Assembly: GCA_963839925.1 (NCBI GenBank)
Contig: CAWIWV010000001.1
Span: 2,170,001 to 2,234,000 of the forward strand
Length of the DNA: 64,000 nucleotides
Reading direction: 5' to 3'
Source: Bog-756 sp963839925
Lineage (GTDB): Bacteria > Actinomycetota > Acidimicrobiia > Acidimicrobiales > RAAP-2
Of the stretch, positions 39,927 through 48,828 are shown piece after piece. Under the pieces are notes generated by a model, which did no database searches, was not told the origin of the DNA, and worked only from the letters and a program-made list of their open reading frames with translations. Position 1 is the stretch's first letter; each line of letters starts with the position of its first letter. Made by a program: the position numbers and the translations under genes.

Positions 39927-42143
39927 GTGTCCGACGAGGTCCTCACCACCCTGGCATCGGTGGCCGCCGCCCTGCCGGGCGGAGGTGAATCCCGTGCGGG
40001 GCAGCAACAGATGGCTGAGGCGGTGGCGCGATCCATCTCGGGAAGGCGCCATCTGGTCGTCCAGGCGGGGACGGGCACCGGAAAGTCCCTGGCGTATCTG
40101 ATTCCCGCTGTCCTGTCCGGGGAGAAGGTGGTGGTCGCCACCGCGACAAAAGCACTGCAGGACCAGCTTGCCGGAAACGACCTGCCACTGGTCGCCGACG
40201 CCGTCGGGAGAGAGGTCTCGTTCGCGGTGCTCAAGGGTCGGGGCAACTACCTCTGCCGCGAGCGTGTCTCCGAGATCGGCGGGCGGGGTGAGCAGCTCAC
40301 CCTCTCGAGCGCAGATACGAGCTCCGAAGATGTCGAGGCCGACGCCGACCCCGGTTCCGCCTCCCCCGGCACCACAGGCACCGGCGACGCCGGCGATGCC
40401 GGAGAGATCGGTCGCCTCGGAGAACAGGTTCGGCAGCTCCTCGAGTGGGCAGAGGTCACCACCACCGGCGATCGGGCGGACCTCGAGTTCGAGCCGCACT
40501 TTCGAGCCTGGGCCGCCGTGTCGACTACCGCCCGGGAGTGCCCGGGAGCGTTCCGCTGCCCGTCGGGTCGCGACTGTTTCGCCGAAGACGCCCGGGCCCG
40601 GGCGGCGGCCGCCGACGTCGTCGTGGTCAACACCCACCTCTACGGTGCCCACCTGGCGAGCGGCGGAGCAGTGCTGCCGCCCCACGAGGTGGTCGTGTTC
40701 GACGAGGCACACGAGGTCGAAGAGGTGATGACCGACAGTCTCGGGGTCGAGATCGGGCCTGGTCGGTTCCGGGCGCTTGCAGCAGCGGCCCGACCGCTGC
40801 TCGACCCCAGTCGGCCCGGCGCGCTCAACGCGGTCGATGCGGTCGCCGAAGTCGCAGATCTGTTCCAAAAGGCGATCTCGCCGCTCGCCGGACAACGCAT
40901 CTCCCGGCACCACATCGTGGGGACGATCGAGGACGGGACGAATGCCGATACGGAAGGCCTCGGGGATTCCAATCCGCCCGAAGAACCCGAACCGCCGCGG
41001 GCTGAGCCACTCGGACTCGAGCTCGGACTCCCCGACCTCCCCGAGCGGGTCGAAAAGAGGTCGAAACGCACGCCAGGCGCGGAAGGCGGTCTTCGCGAAT
41101 CACACGCAGCGGAGCCGCTCGACGGAGAGGCTCGCCTCGCCCAGGTCGTCAATCTGGCAACCGGCAGGCTCGGCCGGCTCGTCGAGTCGTTGCGCCTCTC
41201 GGAACGCGAGTCTCGAGACAGTGAGTCGGCGACGACGTCGTCGCGTCGGGACCGTGCGCTGCTCGCCGCTGGACATCTCGTCGACGACCTCTCCCGAGTC
41301 CTCGCGCTCACCGGAGACGAGGTGGCATGGGTGGACGGAGGAGCGAGATCGCCGAGTCTGAGGATCTCCCCCATCGACGTGGCGCCGCTGCTCGCCGAGC
41401 GGTTGTGGGGCACGGTGACCGGTGTCCTCACCTCTGCGACCGTACCGATCGGGCTGGGCGAGCGTCTCGGACTCGCACCTGAGTCGACCGAGGAGATCGA
41501 TGTCGGCAGCCCGTTCGACTACCGCGATCATGCGATGCTCTACGTCGCCCGCCAGCTACCGGACCGGCGGCGGCCCGAGGCCGAGCCGGCCCTCCACGAC
41601 GAGCTCGAAGCGTTGATCGAGGCGGCCGGTGGTCGGACGCTCGCCCTGTTCACGAGCTGGCGGTCGATGAACGTCGCAGTGGAGGCGCTCCGCGAACGGC
41701 TGACGGTGCCGATCCTCGCCCAGTCCGACCTGCCGAAACCGGCGTTGATCGCAGCGTTCTCCAGAGACGAGCCGACCTGCCTCTTCGCCACCCTCGGATT
41801 CTGGCAAGGCGTGGACGTCCCCGGTCGGACGCTCAGCCTGGTCACCATCGACAGGATCCCCTTTCCCCGGCCCGACGAGCCGGTCCTCCAGGCCCGGCGC
41901 GACCGTGCGGGCGCCGGCGCCTTCAACACGGTCGACCTCCCCCGAGCGGGGACCTTGCTCGCCCAGGGAGCCGGCAGACTGATCCGAAGCGCGCAGGACC
42001 GGGGGGTCGTGGCCGTCCTCGACAGTCGCCTCGCGACCGCTCGCTACCGGCAGGCCCTCCTCGCCAGGGTGCCTCCGATGAAGCGCTCGGTCGATCGGCG
42101 AGAGGTGGTCGAATTCCTCAGAGAGATCACCGCCGACTCCTGA
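39927..42143 (+). CDS. DinG-like (XPD-family) ATP-dependent helicase
   Basis: 738-residue superfamily 2 helicase with an Fe-S cluster. Walker A is residues 47-54 (AGTGTGKS), the DEAH box begins at Asp259 (VVFDEAHEVEE), and the cluster Cys lie in NYLCRERV and CPGAFRCPSGRDCF. C-terminal motifs IV-VI are present: LFATLGFWQGVDVPG and QGAGRLIRSAQDRGVVAVLDSRL. Related DinG/YoaA enzymes unwind R-loops and damaged forks 5' to 3'. Two acidic low-complexity loops (about 125-155 and 335-390) are longer than usual. GTG 39927 is the start. Its stop overlaps the next gene (TGATG). Confidence 0.92.
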   Translation: MSDEVLTTLASVAAALPGGGESRAGQQQMAEAVARSISGRRHLVVQAGTGTGKSLAYLIPAVLSGEKVVVATATKALQDQLAGNDLPLVADAVGREVSFAVLKGRGNYLCRERVSEIGGRGEQLTLSSADTSSEDVEADADPGSASPGTTGTGDAGDAGEIGRLGEQVRQLLEWAEVTTTGDRADLEFEPHFRAWAAVSTTARECPGAFRCPSGRDCFAEDARARAAAADVVVVNTHLYGAHLASGGAVLPPHEVVVFDEAHEVEEVMTDSLGVEIGPGRFRALAAAARPLLDPSRPGALNAVDAVAEVADLFQKAISPLAGQRISRHHIVGTIEDGTNADTEGLGDSNPPEEPEPPRAEPLGLELGLPDLPERVEKRSKRTPGAEGGLRESHAAEPLDGEARLAQVVNLATGRLGRLVESLRLSERESRDSESATTSSRRDRALLAAGHLVDDLSRVLALTGDEVAWVDGGARSPSLRISPIDVAPLLAERLWGTVTGVLTSATVPIGLGERLGLAPESTEEIDVGSPFDYRDHAMLYVARQLPDRRRPEAEPALHDELEALIEAAGGRTLALFTSWRSMNVAVEALRERLTVPILAQSDLPKPALIAAFSRDEPTCLFATLGFWQGVDVPGRTLSLVTIDRIPFPRPDEPVLQARRDRAGAGAFNTVDLPRAGTLLAQGAGRLIRSAQDRGVVAVLDSRLATARYRQALLARVPPMKRSVDRREVVEFLREITADS

Positions 42144-42460
42144 TGACCCAGCGCCGCTTCACCGGAGTCCACCTCTCGGTTCCGACGGCGTTCGGTGACA
42201 TCACCACCGGTTGGCCGTTTGCCAAAATCTCGATCGGGGAGATCGGAGTGGATCTCCTCTCGACCTTTCCCCTCCGATCGGAGTGGTTCTCGCCCCTCGA
42301 CGAGATCGCCTGGGTGAACGCCAGCGGGCACCGGCTCCTGTTCGGCCGGGTGGACGGCAGGACCGCCAGCTTCAGGCCTTTCAGCTGGAATCGCGATGCC
42401 ATTGTCTCTGCACTCGTCGAATGCGGTTTGCGAGTCGAGCAGGTCGACCGGCCGGACTAG
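42143..42460 (+). CDS. Hypothetical protein downstream of dinG-like gene
   Basis: 105-residue protein without recognised domain. It is beta-rich by eye (HLSVPTAF, KISIGEIGVDLLSTF, RSEWFSPLDEIAWV, RLLFGRVDGRTASFRPFSW) and resembles a PH-like sandwich, ending in a helix with AIVSALVECGLRVEQV. No signal peptide. ATG 42143 shares a base with the stop of the helicase gene, which makes co-translation likely. It may be a partner of the helicase, but nothing in the sequence proves this. Confidence 0.5.
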   Translation: MTQRRFTGVHLSVPTAFGDITTGWPFAKISIGEIGVDLLSTFPLRSEWFSPLDEIAWVNASGHRLLFGRVDGRTASFRPFSWNRDAIVSALVECGLRVEQVDRPD

Positions 42461-42598
42461 GGGAAACTCGGCGGGAAGCGACATCGTGCTCCTCACGGGT
42501 GCTCTACTTAAAGCGAATGTCGCCCAAAACCGATACGTAGACGTGTCCAAAGTTCGGAGCGAAGAGTGCGGCTTGCTCCGCCGTACAGGATGGGCCCG

Positions 42599-43405
42599 AT
42601 GAGCGAAACGAGCCCCGGGGAGGGGTGGTGGCTGGCCTCCGACGGACGGTGGTATCCACCAGAGCTGGCAGCGCCTCCTCCGGTGGTGCCACCCGCTCCC
42701 CCGTCTGTCGCGCCGAGTGTGCCTCCTCCGTCACCTCGGTTGCCCACCTTCCCGGCGTTCGGCACCATGCCTCCCAGAGCGGACCAGCCTGGCGGGTTTC
42801 CAACGCCCGGATCTGGCGCGTTCTCGGGGCCCGCTCCTGCCGGGTTCCCGCCGACCTTGCCTCCTGGAGCCTGGTACCCGCCCCCCTACGCGCAGTGGTC
42901 CGCGGGGCCACCCGCAAAGACGAGCCCCATGGCAATTTGGTCGCTCGTACTCGTCATCGTGCTCGGAGCGATCGGCGCGCTGGTCGGCATTCCACTGGCC
43001 TTCGTCGCGAGATCCCGGATCGCGAAGAGCGGCGGCATGCTCAAGGGTTCAGGACTGGCCCTTGCCGCGATCATCGTTGGATTCGCCTGGGTGGCTCTGC
43101 TCTTGTTTGCGATCGCCATTCCCGTGTTCCTCGGCGTCACCCATTCGGGCCCGTCGCTCCAGACCCTGAACGCCGGCGTCCAACGTCAGATCACCGGTTC
43201 GGGCCCCGGCGAGTTCAATGCCACCGGGGTGACCGCTGTCAGCTGCCAGCTGCCCGCTCGCTGGATCACCGGATCCACCTTCAACTGTGTCGCTCATGGG
43301 ATCGGTGGCCAGGTGGCCGGCAACTTCTTCGGGACGGTCACGACCAACGCACCCAATGGCGACTACCGGTGGTACGGGCAGTACTCGCCGAACGGACCCC
43401 CGTAG
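42599..43405 (+). CDS. Proline-rich membrane protein with GWW-ASDG-WYPPE motif and DUF4190-like helices
   Basis: 268-residue protein. It opens with GEGWWLASDGRWYPPELA, a motif I associate with many Acidimicrobiia proteins, followed by a Pro-rich cytoplasmic region (about residues 30-105). It then has two transmembrane helices (AIWSLVLVIVLGAIGALVGIPL and ALAAIIVGFAWVALLLF) with an RIAKSGG loop between them, as in DUF4190. The C-terminal outer domain (about 190-268) contains a Cys pair. The start ATG 42599 follows weak upstream sequence. It probably senses or decorates the envelope; the function is unknown. Confidence 0.65.
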   Translation: MSETSPGEGWWLASDGRWYPPELAAPPPVVPPAPPSVAPSVPPPSPRLPTFPAFGTMPPRADQPGGFPTPGSGAFSGPAPAGFPPTLPPGAWYPPPYAQWSAGPPAKTSPMAIWSLVLVIVLGAIGALVGIPLAFVARSRIAKSGGMLKGSGLALAAIIVGFAWVALLLFAIAIPVFLGVTHSGPSLQTLNAGVQRQITGSGPGEFNATGVTAVSCQLPARWITGSTFNCVAHGIGGQVAGNFFGTVTTNAPNGDYRWYGQYSPNGPP

Positions 43406-43421
43406 CCGCCGAATGGGGCGA

Positions 43422-43655
43422 TCAGGAACGGGTCGATGGCTGCGGGTCGACCAGGGATGTGCTCTTGCGGCCGATGAGCCAGTAGAGCACTGAGTTTCCT
43501 GTATTGAGCGGGGTGAACACCCGCCAGAACCAGCGCGGCCCCCGCACCTCGGCCTCACTGAGCCGGTTGAGATCTCGCAGTGTGATCGCCGTCATGACGA
43601 GGTGGAGCACCACCAGAACCATCAAGACCGGGCGGCTCGGCTTCCATCGCTCCAC
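43422..43655 (-). CDS. Small PLDc_N-like membrane protein
   Basis: 77-residue protein with two hydrophobic segments and the pattern PRWFWRVFTPLNTGNSVLYWLIGRK, like the N-terminal membrane segment (PLDc_N) of phospholipase-D-type proteins and small actinobacterial homologues. There is no catalytic HKD domain. GTG 43655 gives a basic N-terminus. Convergent with the DUF4190-like gene and divergent from the PEP-mutase-family gene. Function unknown. Confidence 0.55.
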   Translation of the reverse strand: MERWKPSRPVLMVLVVLHLVMTAITLRDLNRLSEAEVRGPRWFWRVFTPLNTGNSVLYWLIGRKSTSLVDPQPSTRS

Positions 43656-43771
43656 GGAGCCGATCGTACCTGTCGACAGGAGTCGCGGCAGTCGTCGAAC
43701 TCCAACGCTTCCCGGATGGTGATGGCGCAATTCCGCTTGCATCGCCGACCGCGCTCGGTCAGCCTCATTCC

Positions 43772-44575
43772 ATGGACATCGAAGACATCCGCTCGCGGTT
43801 CCACTCCCTTCACGAGCAGGGAACGTTCCTGATGCCGAATCCGTTCGACCTCGGGTCTGCTCGGCTGCTTGTCGATCTGGGATTTCCGGCACTTGCGACC
43901 ACCAGCGGCGGCTTCGCTGCAACCCGGGGCCGGTTGGACATGACGGTGGATCGTGACCAGTTGGTCGACCACGTGGCATCGCTGCGCACCGTGACCGACC
44001 TGCCGATCAACGCGGATGCCGAACAGTGCTTTCCCGATGACGAAGGGGGTGTGGCGTCCACCGTTCGACTGCTCGCGCAGGCGGGCGCATCCGGGTGCTC
44101 GATCGAGGACTGGGATCCACACCGAGGAGTGATCGAGACCGTCGACCACGCGGTTGAGCAGGTTGCAAAGGCGGCTGCCGTGGCGACAGAAGAGGGTCTG
44201 CTCCTGACCGCCCGGGCAGAGAATCACCTTCGGGGACACGACGATCTGGACGACACGATTTCGAGACTCACCGCGTATCGGGATGCAGGAGCAGACGTCG
44301 TCTATGCCCCGGGCTTGACCGATCTGTCAGCGATCGCCAGGGTCGTCGATGAGGTGGGAGGTCCGGTGAACGTCCTCCTGCTTGCCGGAGGTCCCTCCCG
44401 CGACGAGTTGGCTGCGATCGGCGTGCGTCGGCTGTCCGTCGGGAGCAACCTCGCCCGGATCGCCTACGGCGCCATGTACGAGGCCGCCCAGGACCTCCTC
44501 GGCTCCGGCGTGATCTCGTCGGGCACCTTCTTGGACCGCGACGTGGCGACCCGCGCGTTCAGCGGCGTCGCCTGA
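43772..44575 (+). CDS. Isocitrate lyase/PEP mutase family protein
   Basis: 267-residue TIM-barrel enzyme of the ICL/PEP-mutase superfamily. Recognisable parts are FLMPNPFDLGSARLL, TTSGGFAATRG near the N-terminus, INADAEQCF and SIEDWDPH (the metal-binding Asp/Glu cluster), and ARAENHL with GADVVYAPGL. It lacks the classical ICL KKCGH motif, so it is not isocitrate lyase. Members cleave or rearrange carboxylates such as oxaloacetate, methylisocitrate or carboxyphosphonoenolpyruvate. It is a lone gene, and the substrate is undetermined. Confidence 0.85.
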   Translation: MDIEDIRSRFHSLHEQGTFLMPNPFDLGSARLLVDLGFPALATTSGGFAATRGRLDMTVDRDQLVDHVASLRTVTDLPINADAEQCFPDDEGGVASTVRLLAQAGASGCSIEDWDPHRGVIETVDHAVEQVAKAAAVATEEGLLLTARAENHLRGHDDLDDTISRLTAYRDAGADVVYAPGLTDLSAIARVVDEVGGPVNVLLLAGGPSRDELAAIGVRRLSVGSNLARIAYGAMYEAAQDLLGSGVISSGTFLDRDVATRAFSGVA

Positions 44576-44597
44576 ACGATTCCGACCGCGTGTCCCG

Positions 44598-45590
44598 TCA
44601 GAAGCCGAGCCGGTCGAGCGCGTCCTCGCGGTGCTGCCAACGCTTCTCGACTCGGACGAACAGCTCGAGATAGGCCCCCGGTTCCATCTGGGCCCGCACG
44701 GCGGAGCCGACCTCTTTCAGGTTGACGCCCCCCTTCCCGATCACGATCCCCTTCTGCGAGTCCCGTTCGACGAGGATCTCGCACCGGACCCTCGGCCACT
44801 CCCACTCGGTGACCCGGCAGGCGACGCTGTGGGGGAGCTCGTCCTCCACCCGTTTGAGCAGTTCCTCTCGCACCAGGTCCGCCACCCAGAATGCCTCTGC
44901 GACGTCGGTGACCATCCCCTCGGGGTAGTAGCGCGGTCCCGCCGGCATCCGGCTGACCGTGGAGTCGACGAGGGCCTCCAATCCTTCGCCGGACACAGCC
45001 GACACCGGGAAGAACTCGACCGGAGTCGGCGGTCCACCCGCCTCTTCGTCGAAACCCGCCAACACTTCCGAGACGGCGGCCAGATGGCTCAGCACGCCAT
45101 TCGGACCGACCAGGTCGATCTTGTTGACCACCACCAGCAGCGCGGGGTCACCTGCATCGCTCCCGGTCTCGGAGGTCTCGGCCGTAGAGGTCTCGGACCG
45201 ATCAGCCCTGAGGCTCGATTCGAGAGCGGCGGCACTGGCCATCGACCGGACCCGGTGCGCCGACTGGCCGAGGACCATCCGGTCCCCGGGGCCGACCGCC
45301 CCGCTCGCCTCGACCACCGCGATCACGACGTCCACGTCGTCCAATGACGACGTGGCCCGCTCGTTCATCCGCTCGCCCAGCGCGGTGCGCGGCTTGTGCA
45401 GTCCCGGCGTGTCCACGAAGACCACTTGCGCGCCGGGACGGTTGAGCACCCCGCGCACCTGCGCCCTGGTGGTGTTCGGTCGGGGCGAGGTGATGGACAC
45501 CTTGGTGCCCACCATCGCGTTGACCAACGTGGACTTCCCCACGTTGGGCCGGCCGACGACCGCTGCGAACCCCGATCGGAACGAGCTCAC
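44598..45590 (-). CDS. era: GTPase Era
   Basis: 330-residue ribosome-assembly GTPase that binds 16S rRNA. G1 GRPNVGKST (residues 13-21), G3 DTPGLH, G4 NKIDLVG and a C-terminal KH domain with VIGKGG. A Ser/Ala/Glu-rich insertion of about 35 residues (near residues 112-150, between G3 and G4) makes it longer than the E. coli protein (about 300). GTG 45590 overlaps the stop of the CNNM-type gene by four bases. It is the last gene of the phoH-ybeY-CNNM-era run, and its usual partners recO and uppS are found 8 kb away. Confidence 0.95.
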   Translation of the reverse strand: MSSFRSGFAAVVGRPNVGKSTLVNAMVGTKVSITSPRPNTTRAQVRGVLNRPGAQVVFVDTPGLHKPRTALGERMNERATSSLDDVDVVIAVVEASGAVGPGDRMVLGQSAHRVRSMASAAALESSLRADRSETSTAETSETGSDAGDPALLVVVNKIDLVGPNGVLSHLAAVSEVLAGFDEEAGGPPTPVEFFPVSAVSGEGLEALVDSTVSRMPAGPRYYPEGMVTDVAEAFWVADLVREELLKRVEDELPHSVACRVTEWEWPRVRCEILVERDSQKGIVIGKGGVNLKEVGSAVRAQMEPGAYLELFVRVEKRWQHREDALDRLGF

Positions 45591-46921
45591 CCCGAAGGTT
45601 CCCCAACGGCTTGGTCTTCGCCGTCGGCAGGGGTCGCTCGGGTGGGGACGATCCTCACCCGCTCGATACGCCTTCCGTTCACCCGGTCGGCCACCAACCG
45701 CATCCCGTCCACCGACACGGACTCGCCGGGAACAGGAATGTGGCCGAGCAGGTCGAAGAGCAGCCCTCCGACGGTGTCCCAGGCGCCCTCGGGAAGATCG
45801 CCGTCGACAAGCTCGTTCACCTCGTCGATGGGGAGCCGCGCACTCACCCGCAGCTCGCCCGAGCTCAGCCGCTCGTATGGCACCTCCTCGACGTCGAACT
45901 CATCGACGATCTCCCCCACCAGCTCCTCGATCAGATCCTCGAGGGTGACCAGGCCGGCCGTGCCTCCGTACTCGTCGACCACCACCGCCTGGTGGTAGCT
46001 CTCGGCCTGCATCTCGCGCATCAGATCGGAAACACGTTTGGTCTCCGGCACGAAGTGGGCGCCGCGGATGTGCGACCGGACCGGGTCGGCTCCCCCTCCC
46101 GAACGCACGGTTCGGACCATGTCTTTGGTGTACGCAATGCCGACCACGTCGTCGACCTGCGGCTCGACGGCGGGCACCCGGCTGAAGCCGGCTTCGAGCG
46201 CACGATCGAGCGCCAACTCCACCGTCTCGTTCGCTCCGATGGTCACCATGTCGGTCCGGGGGACCATGACCTCGCGCACCACGGTGTCGCCGAACTCGAT
46301 GATCGAGCGGATGAAGGCCCGCTCCTCGGTCTCGATCACATCGCCCTCGACAGCCACGTCGGCCATCGCCAGGAGCTCGGACTCGGTCACCGCGGAGTGC
46401 TGCCCGTGCTCACCGATCAGCAGGTTGGCGAGACCGATCAGGGCCCCCGATATCACCCGGACCGGCCAGAACCCGACCACTGCCGAGACGAACGGGGCAC
46501 TGAACAGAGCAGCCCGCTCGGGGTGTTGGACCGCCCAGTTCTTCGGGACCGCCTCGCCGAGGACGAAGATCACCACGATCTCGAACACGGTGGCCGCGAC
46601 CACTCCCCAGGCGCCGAACCAGCTGTGGGCCACGATCCCGACCAGGGTCGCCACGACCAGCTGGCAGATCAGCACCATCAGCAACACCGGGTTGAGGAAC
46701 CCCTGCGGGTTCTCGGCCAGCCGAGCGAGCACCTTGGCGCCGCGGCGGCCGTCCTCGACCAGCGCCATCGCCTTGGCCCGGCTGGTGCGAACCAGGCTGG
46801 TCTCGGCGAGGGCAAGCAGCGCCGACACCGCGAGCAGCACGATCACGACGGCGAGCAGGATGGCGTCGCTCGCAGTGAACGAGGCGGCGATCGGGAGTGG
46901 AGGGTCCGCGACCACGGTCAC
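45587..46921 (-). CDS. CNNM-domain / CBS / CorC_HlyC membrane protein
   Basis: 444-residue protein of the hemolysin-C/CNNM family, linked to Mg2+ or other cation homeostasis. Residues 1 to about 190 form the CNNM (DUF21) membrane domain (ALAETSLVRTSRAKA, LGEAVPKNWAVQHPE). Residues about 205-325 carry the two CBS modules (REVMVPRTDMV, FSRVPAVE, VVVDEYGGTAGLVTLEDLIEELVGEI), and about 345-430 the CorC_HlyC domain. GTG 46921 overlaps the ybeY stop (GTGA) and the end overlaps era. Hemolytic activity should not be assumed. Confidence 0.9.
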   Translation of the reverse strand: MTVVADPPLPIAASFTASDAILLAVVIVLLAVSALLALAETSLVRTSRAKAMALVEDGRRGAKVLARLAENPQGFLNPVLLMVLICQLVVATLVGIVAHSWFGAWGVVAATVFEIVVIFVLGEAVPKNWAVQHPERAALFSAPFVSAVVGFWPVRVISGALIGLANLLIGEHGQHSAVTESELLAMADVAVEGDVIETEERAFIRSIIEFGDTVVREVMVPRTDMVTIGANETVELALDRALEAGFSRVPAVEPQVDDVVGIAYTKDMVRTVRSGGGADPVRSHIRGAHFVPETKRVSDLMREMQAESYHQAVVVDEYGGTAGLVTLEDLIEELVGEIVDEFDVEEVPYERLSSGELRVSARLPIDEVNELVDGDLPEGAWDTVGGLLFDLLGHIPVPGESVSVDGMRLVADRVNGRRIERVRIVPTRATPADGEDQAVGEPSG

Positions 46922-47424
46922 GGGGCCACCCGATAGAACCGGGCCAGAAGCTGTTGCTCGCGCTGCTCCATTCGCTCCGCTTCTGCGTCGACCTCGTGGT
47001 CCATTCCCAGAAGATGCAGAATCCCGTGGACGACGAGCAGCGCGATCTCGTCGTCGAACGTGACCCCGTGCTCGACGGCGTTGTGGGCAGCCACCGCGGG
47101 ACAGATCACCACGTCACCGAGCAGGCGCACCCGCATGTCCTCGACCTCGTAGGAGCCCGGGCCGGACCCTCCGACGTCGGGCGACCTCCCGCTCTGGTCC
47201 TCCTCGTCCTCGATGGGGAACGAGAGCACGTCGGTCGGACCCTGTTTGTCGAGGAAGCGCTCGTTCAGCGAGGCGATGGTGGCTTCGTCCACGAACAGCA
47301 AGGACACCTCGGTCTCGTGCACGATCCCTTCGGCGGTGAGCACCTCGCGGGCAAGTTGTGCCCATCGATCGACCGCGACCGGATGGTCGGACTGCTCGTC
47401 TGCCGCGTAGACGTCAAGGCTCAA
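46918..47424 (-). CDS. ybeY: Endoribonuclease YbeY
   Basis: 168-residue metalloprotein for 16S rRNA 3' maturation and ribosome quality control. The zinc site is HGILHLLGMDHEVDAEAE; NERFLDKQGPTDVLSFP and LGDVVIC are family blocks. The start appears to be TTG 47424 (LSLDVYA), since no ATG or GTG exists upstream in frame before the phoH end; it overlaps the phoH stop by eleven bases. The Gly/Ser/Glu-rich loop SGRSPDVGGSGPGSYEVED before the LGD motif is longer than usual. Confidence 0.93.
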   Translation of the reverse strand: MSLDVYAADEQSDHPVAVDRWAQLAREVLTAEGIVHETEVSLLFVDEATIASLNERFLDKQGPTDVLSFPIEDEEDQSGRSPDVGGSGPGSYEVEDMRVRLLGDVVICPAVAAHNAVEHGVTFDDEIALLVVHGILHLLGMDHEVDAEAERMEQREQQLLARFYRVAP

Positions 47425-48400
47425 GAGCGGCCTCGAGGCTGTCGGCTGATCTGTCGGCGGGTCGCCCTCCCTCGTACGCGGCGACGATGTCGGCGACGAT
47501 GCGATGGCGCACGACGTCGCGGTGGCTGAGGTGGACGAAGGCCAGATCGGGTACTCCCGAAAGGATCGCCTCGAGTCCGACCAGACCCGAGCGTCCGCCA
47601 GGCACATCGACCTGGGTGATGTCACCGGTGATCACCGCCTTCGACCCGAAGCCGATGCGGGTGAGGAACATCTTCATCTGCTCGGGGCTGGTGTTCTGAG
47701 CCTCGTCGAGAATGATGAAACTGTTGTTGAGGGTGCGACCGCGCATGAAGGCGAGTGGGGCGACCTCGACCGTCCCCCGCTCGATGAGCCGCTGGGCGCC
47801 TTCGGGATCCAACAGGTCGTTGAGCGCGTCGTAGAGCGGCCGCAGATAGGGATCGACCTTCGCCATCATGTCGCCCGGAAGAAACCCCAGGCGCTCCCCG
47901 GCCTCGACCGCGGGACGGGTCAGGATGATCCGGTTGACCTGGTGCGCCTGCAGCGCCTGGACCGCCAGGGCCACGGCCAGATAGGACTTTCCGGTGCCTG
48001 CGGGGCCGATCCCGAAGGTGACGATGTTCGAGGCGATTGCGTCCGCGTAGCCCTTCTGCCCGCCGGTCTTCGGACGAACCGTTCGTCCGCGAGCCGAGCG
48101 GAGCAGCTCCGAGGTGAGCACCTCGGACGGCCGGATGTCCCCGTCCATCATGTCGATGGTTCGGTTCACCTGCACCGCGTCGAGCCCCTGGCCCGACTCG
48201 AGCAGGATGATCAGCTCCTCGAACAGCGCGCCGACCCGCTCGGCACCTTCTCCCTCGATGGAGATCTCATTGCCGCGGACCGCGATGCGGACCCCGTCGA
48301 ACGCCCCCTCCACCAACCGCAACAGCTCGTCGCGCTGGCCCAGCAGGCCGGCCATGAGGTGGTTACCGGGGACGAGGATCTTGACCTTGGTGCTTGCCAC
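47414..48400 (-). CDS. phoH: PhoH-like ATPase
   Basis: 328-residue NTPase of the PhoH family. Walker A GPAGTGKSYLA, Walker B FIILDEAQNTSPEQMKMFLTRIG and TGDITQVDVPGGRSGL are diagnostic. The N-terminal KH-like region (residues 1-90) binds RNA in related proteins. The role is usually linked to YbeY in RNA processing. GTG 48400 is favoured because an upstream in-frame codon would place the start inside the HIT gene. The end overlaps the ybeY start by eleven bases. Confidence 0.93.
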   Translation of the reverse strand: MASTKVKILVPGNHLMAGLLGQRDELLRLVEGAFDGVRIAVRGNEISIEGEGAERVGALFEELIILLESGQGLDAVQVNRTIDMMDGDIRPSEVLTSELLRSARGRTVRPKTGGQKGYADAIASNIVTFGIGPAGTGKSYLAVALAVQALQAHQVNRIILTRPAVEAGERLGFLPGDMMAKVDPYLRPLYDALNDLLDPEGAQRLIERGTVEVAPLAFMRGRTLNNSFIILDEAQNTSPEQMKMFLTRIGFGSKAVITGDITQVDVPGGRSGLVGLEAILSGVPDLAFVHLSHRDVVRHRIVADIVAAYEGGRPADRSADSLEAALEP

Positions 48401-48465
48401 GTGAGCTCTGGGCCCGACCCTACCAGCGCGGGGGCTGCGAACGACCCGATCGTGCGCGCTCGGGG

Positions 48466-48828
48466 TCAGCCGGGTGGCCACCCGAACGTGCGCCCACCCA
48501 GCACGTGCAAGTGGAGGTGGGGCACCGAGTTCAGCGCGTCGGGACCCACGTTGAACACCAACCGGTAACCCCGGTCCTCGCCGGCGATACCTTCGGCCTC
48601 GGCCACCTTCCGAGCTGCGATCAGCAGTGCAGCCATCTCGTCCGCATGGGACTCGTCGATGTCGGCGGCGTTGGTGATGTGACGCTTCGGCACCACCAGC
48701 ACGTGGACGGGCGCCTCCGGGCTGATGTCCCGGAAGGCGACGGTGAGCTCGTCGGTGCGCACGATGTCCGCGGGGACGTCACCCGCGACGATCGAGCAGA
48801 ACAGGCAGTCGGCCACCCGGGTGCTCAC
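48466..48828 (-). CDS. HIT family (histidine triad) protein
   Basis: 120-residue nucleotide-binding hydrolase of the HIT family (HinT-like). The N-terminus has DCLFCSIVAGDVPADIV with the conserved Cys-x-x-Cys, HVLVVPKRHITNAADI, and the triad HLHLHVLGG near the end, supplying the catalytic His. It probably splits adenosine phosphoramidates or dinucleotides. GTG 48828 overlaps the stop of the upstream HTH gene (ATGA-type). It is a common neighbour of phoH in actinobacteria. Confidence 0.93.
   Translation of the reverse strand: MSTRVADCLFCSIVAGDVPADIVRTDELTVAFRDISPEAPVHVLVVPKRHITNAADIDESHADEMAALLIAARKVAEAEGIAGEDRGYRLVFNVGPDALNSVPHLHLHVLGGRTFGWPPG

Noticed and set aside
45611..46936. Open frame of 441 codons on the plus strand
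   Set aside because: Antisense to the CNNM-type protein; His/Asp-rich sequence is a reverse-frame artefact.
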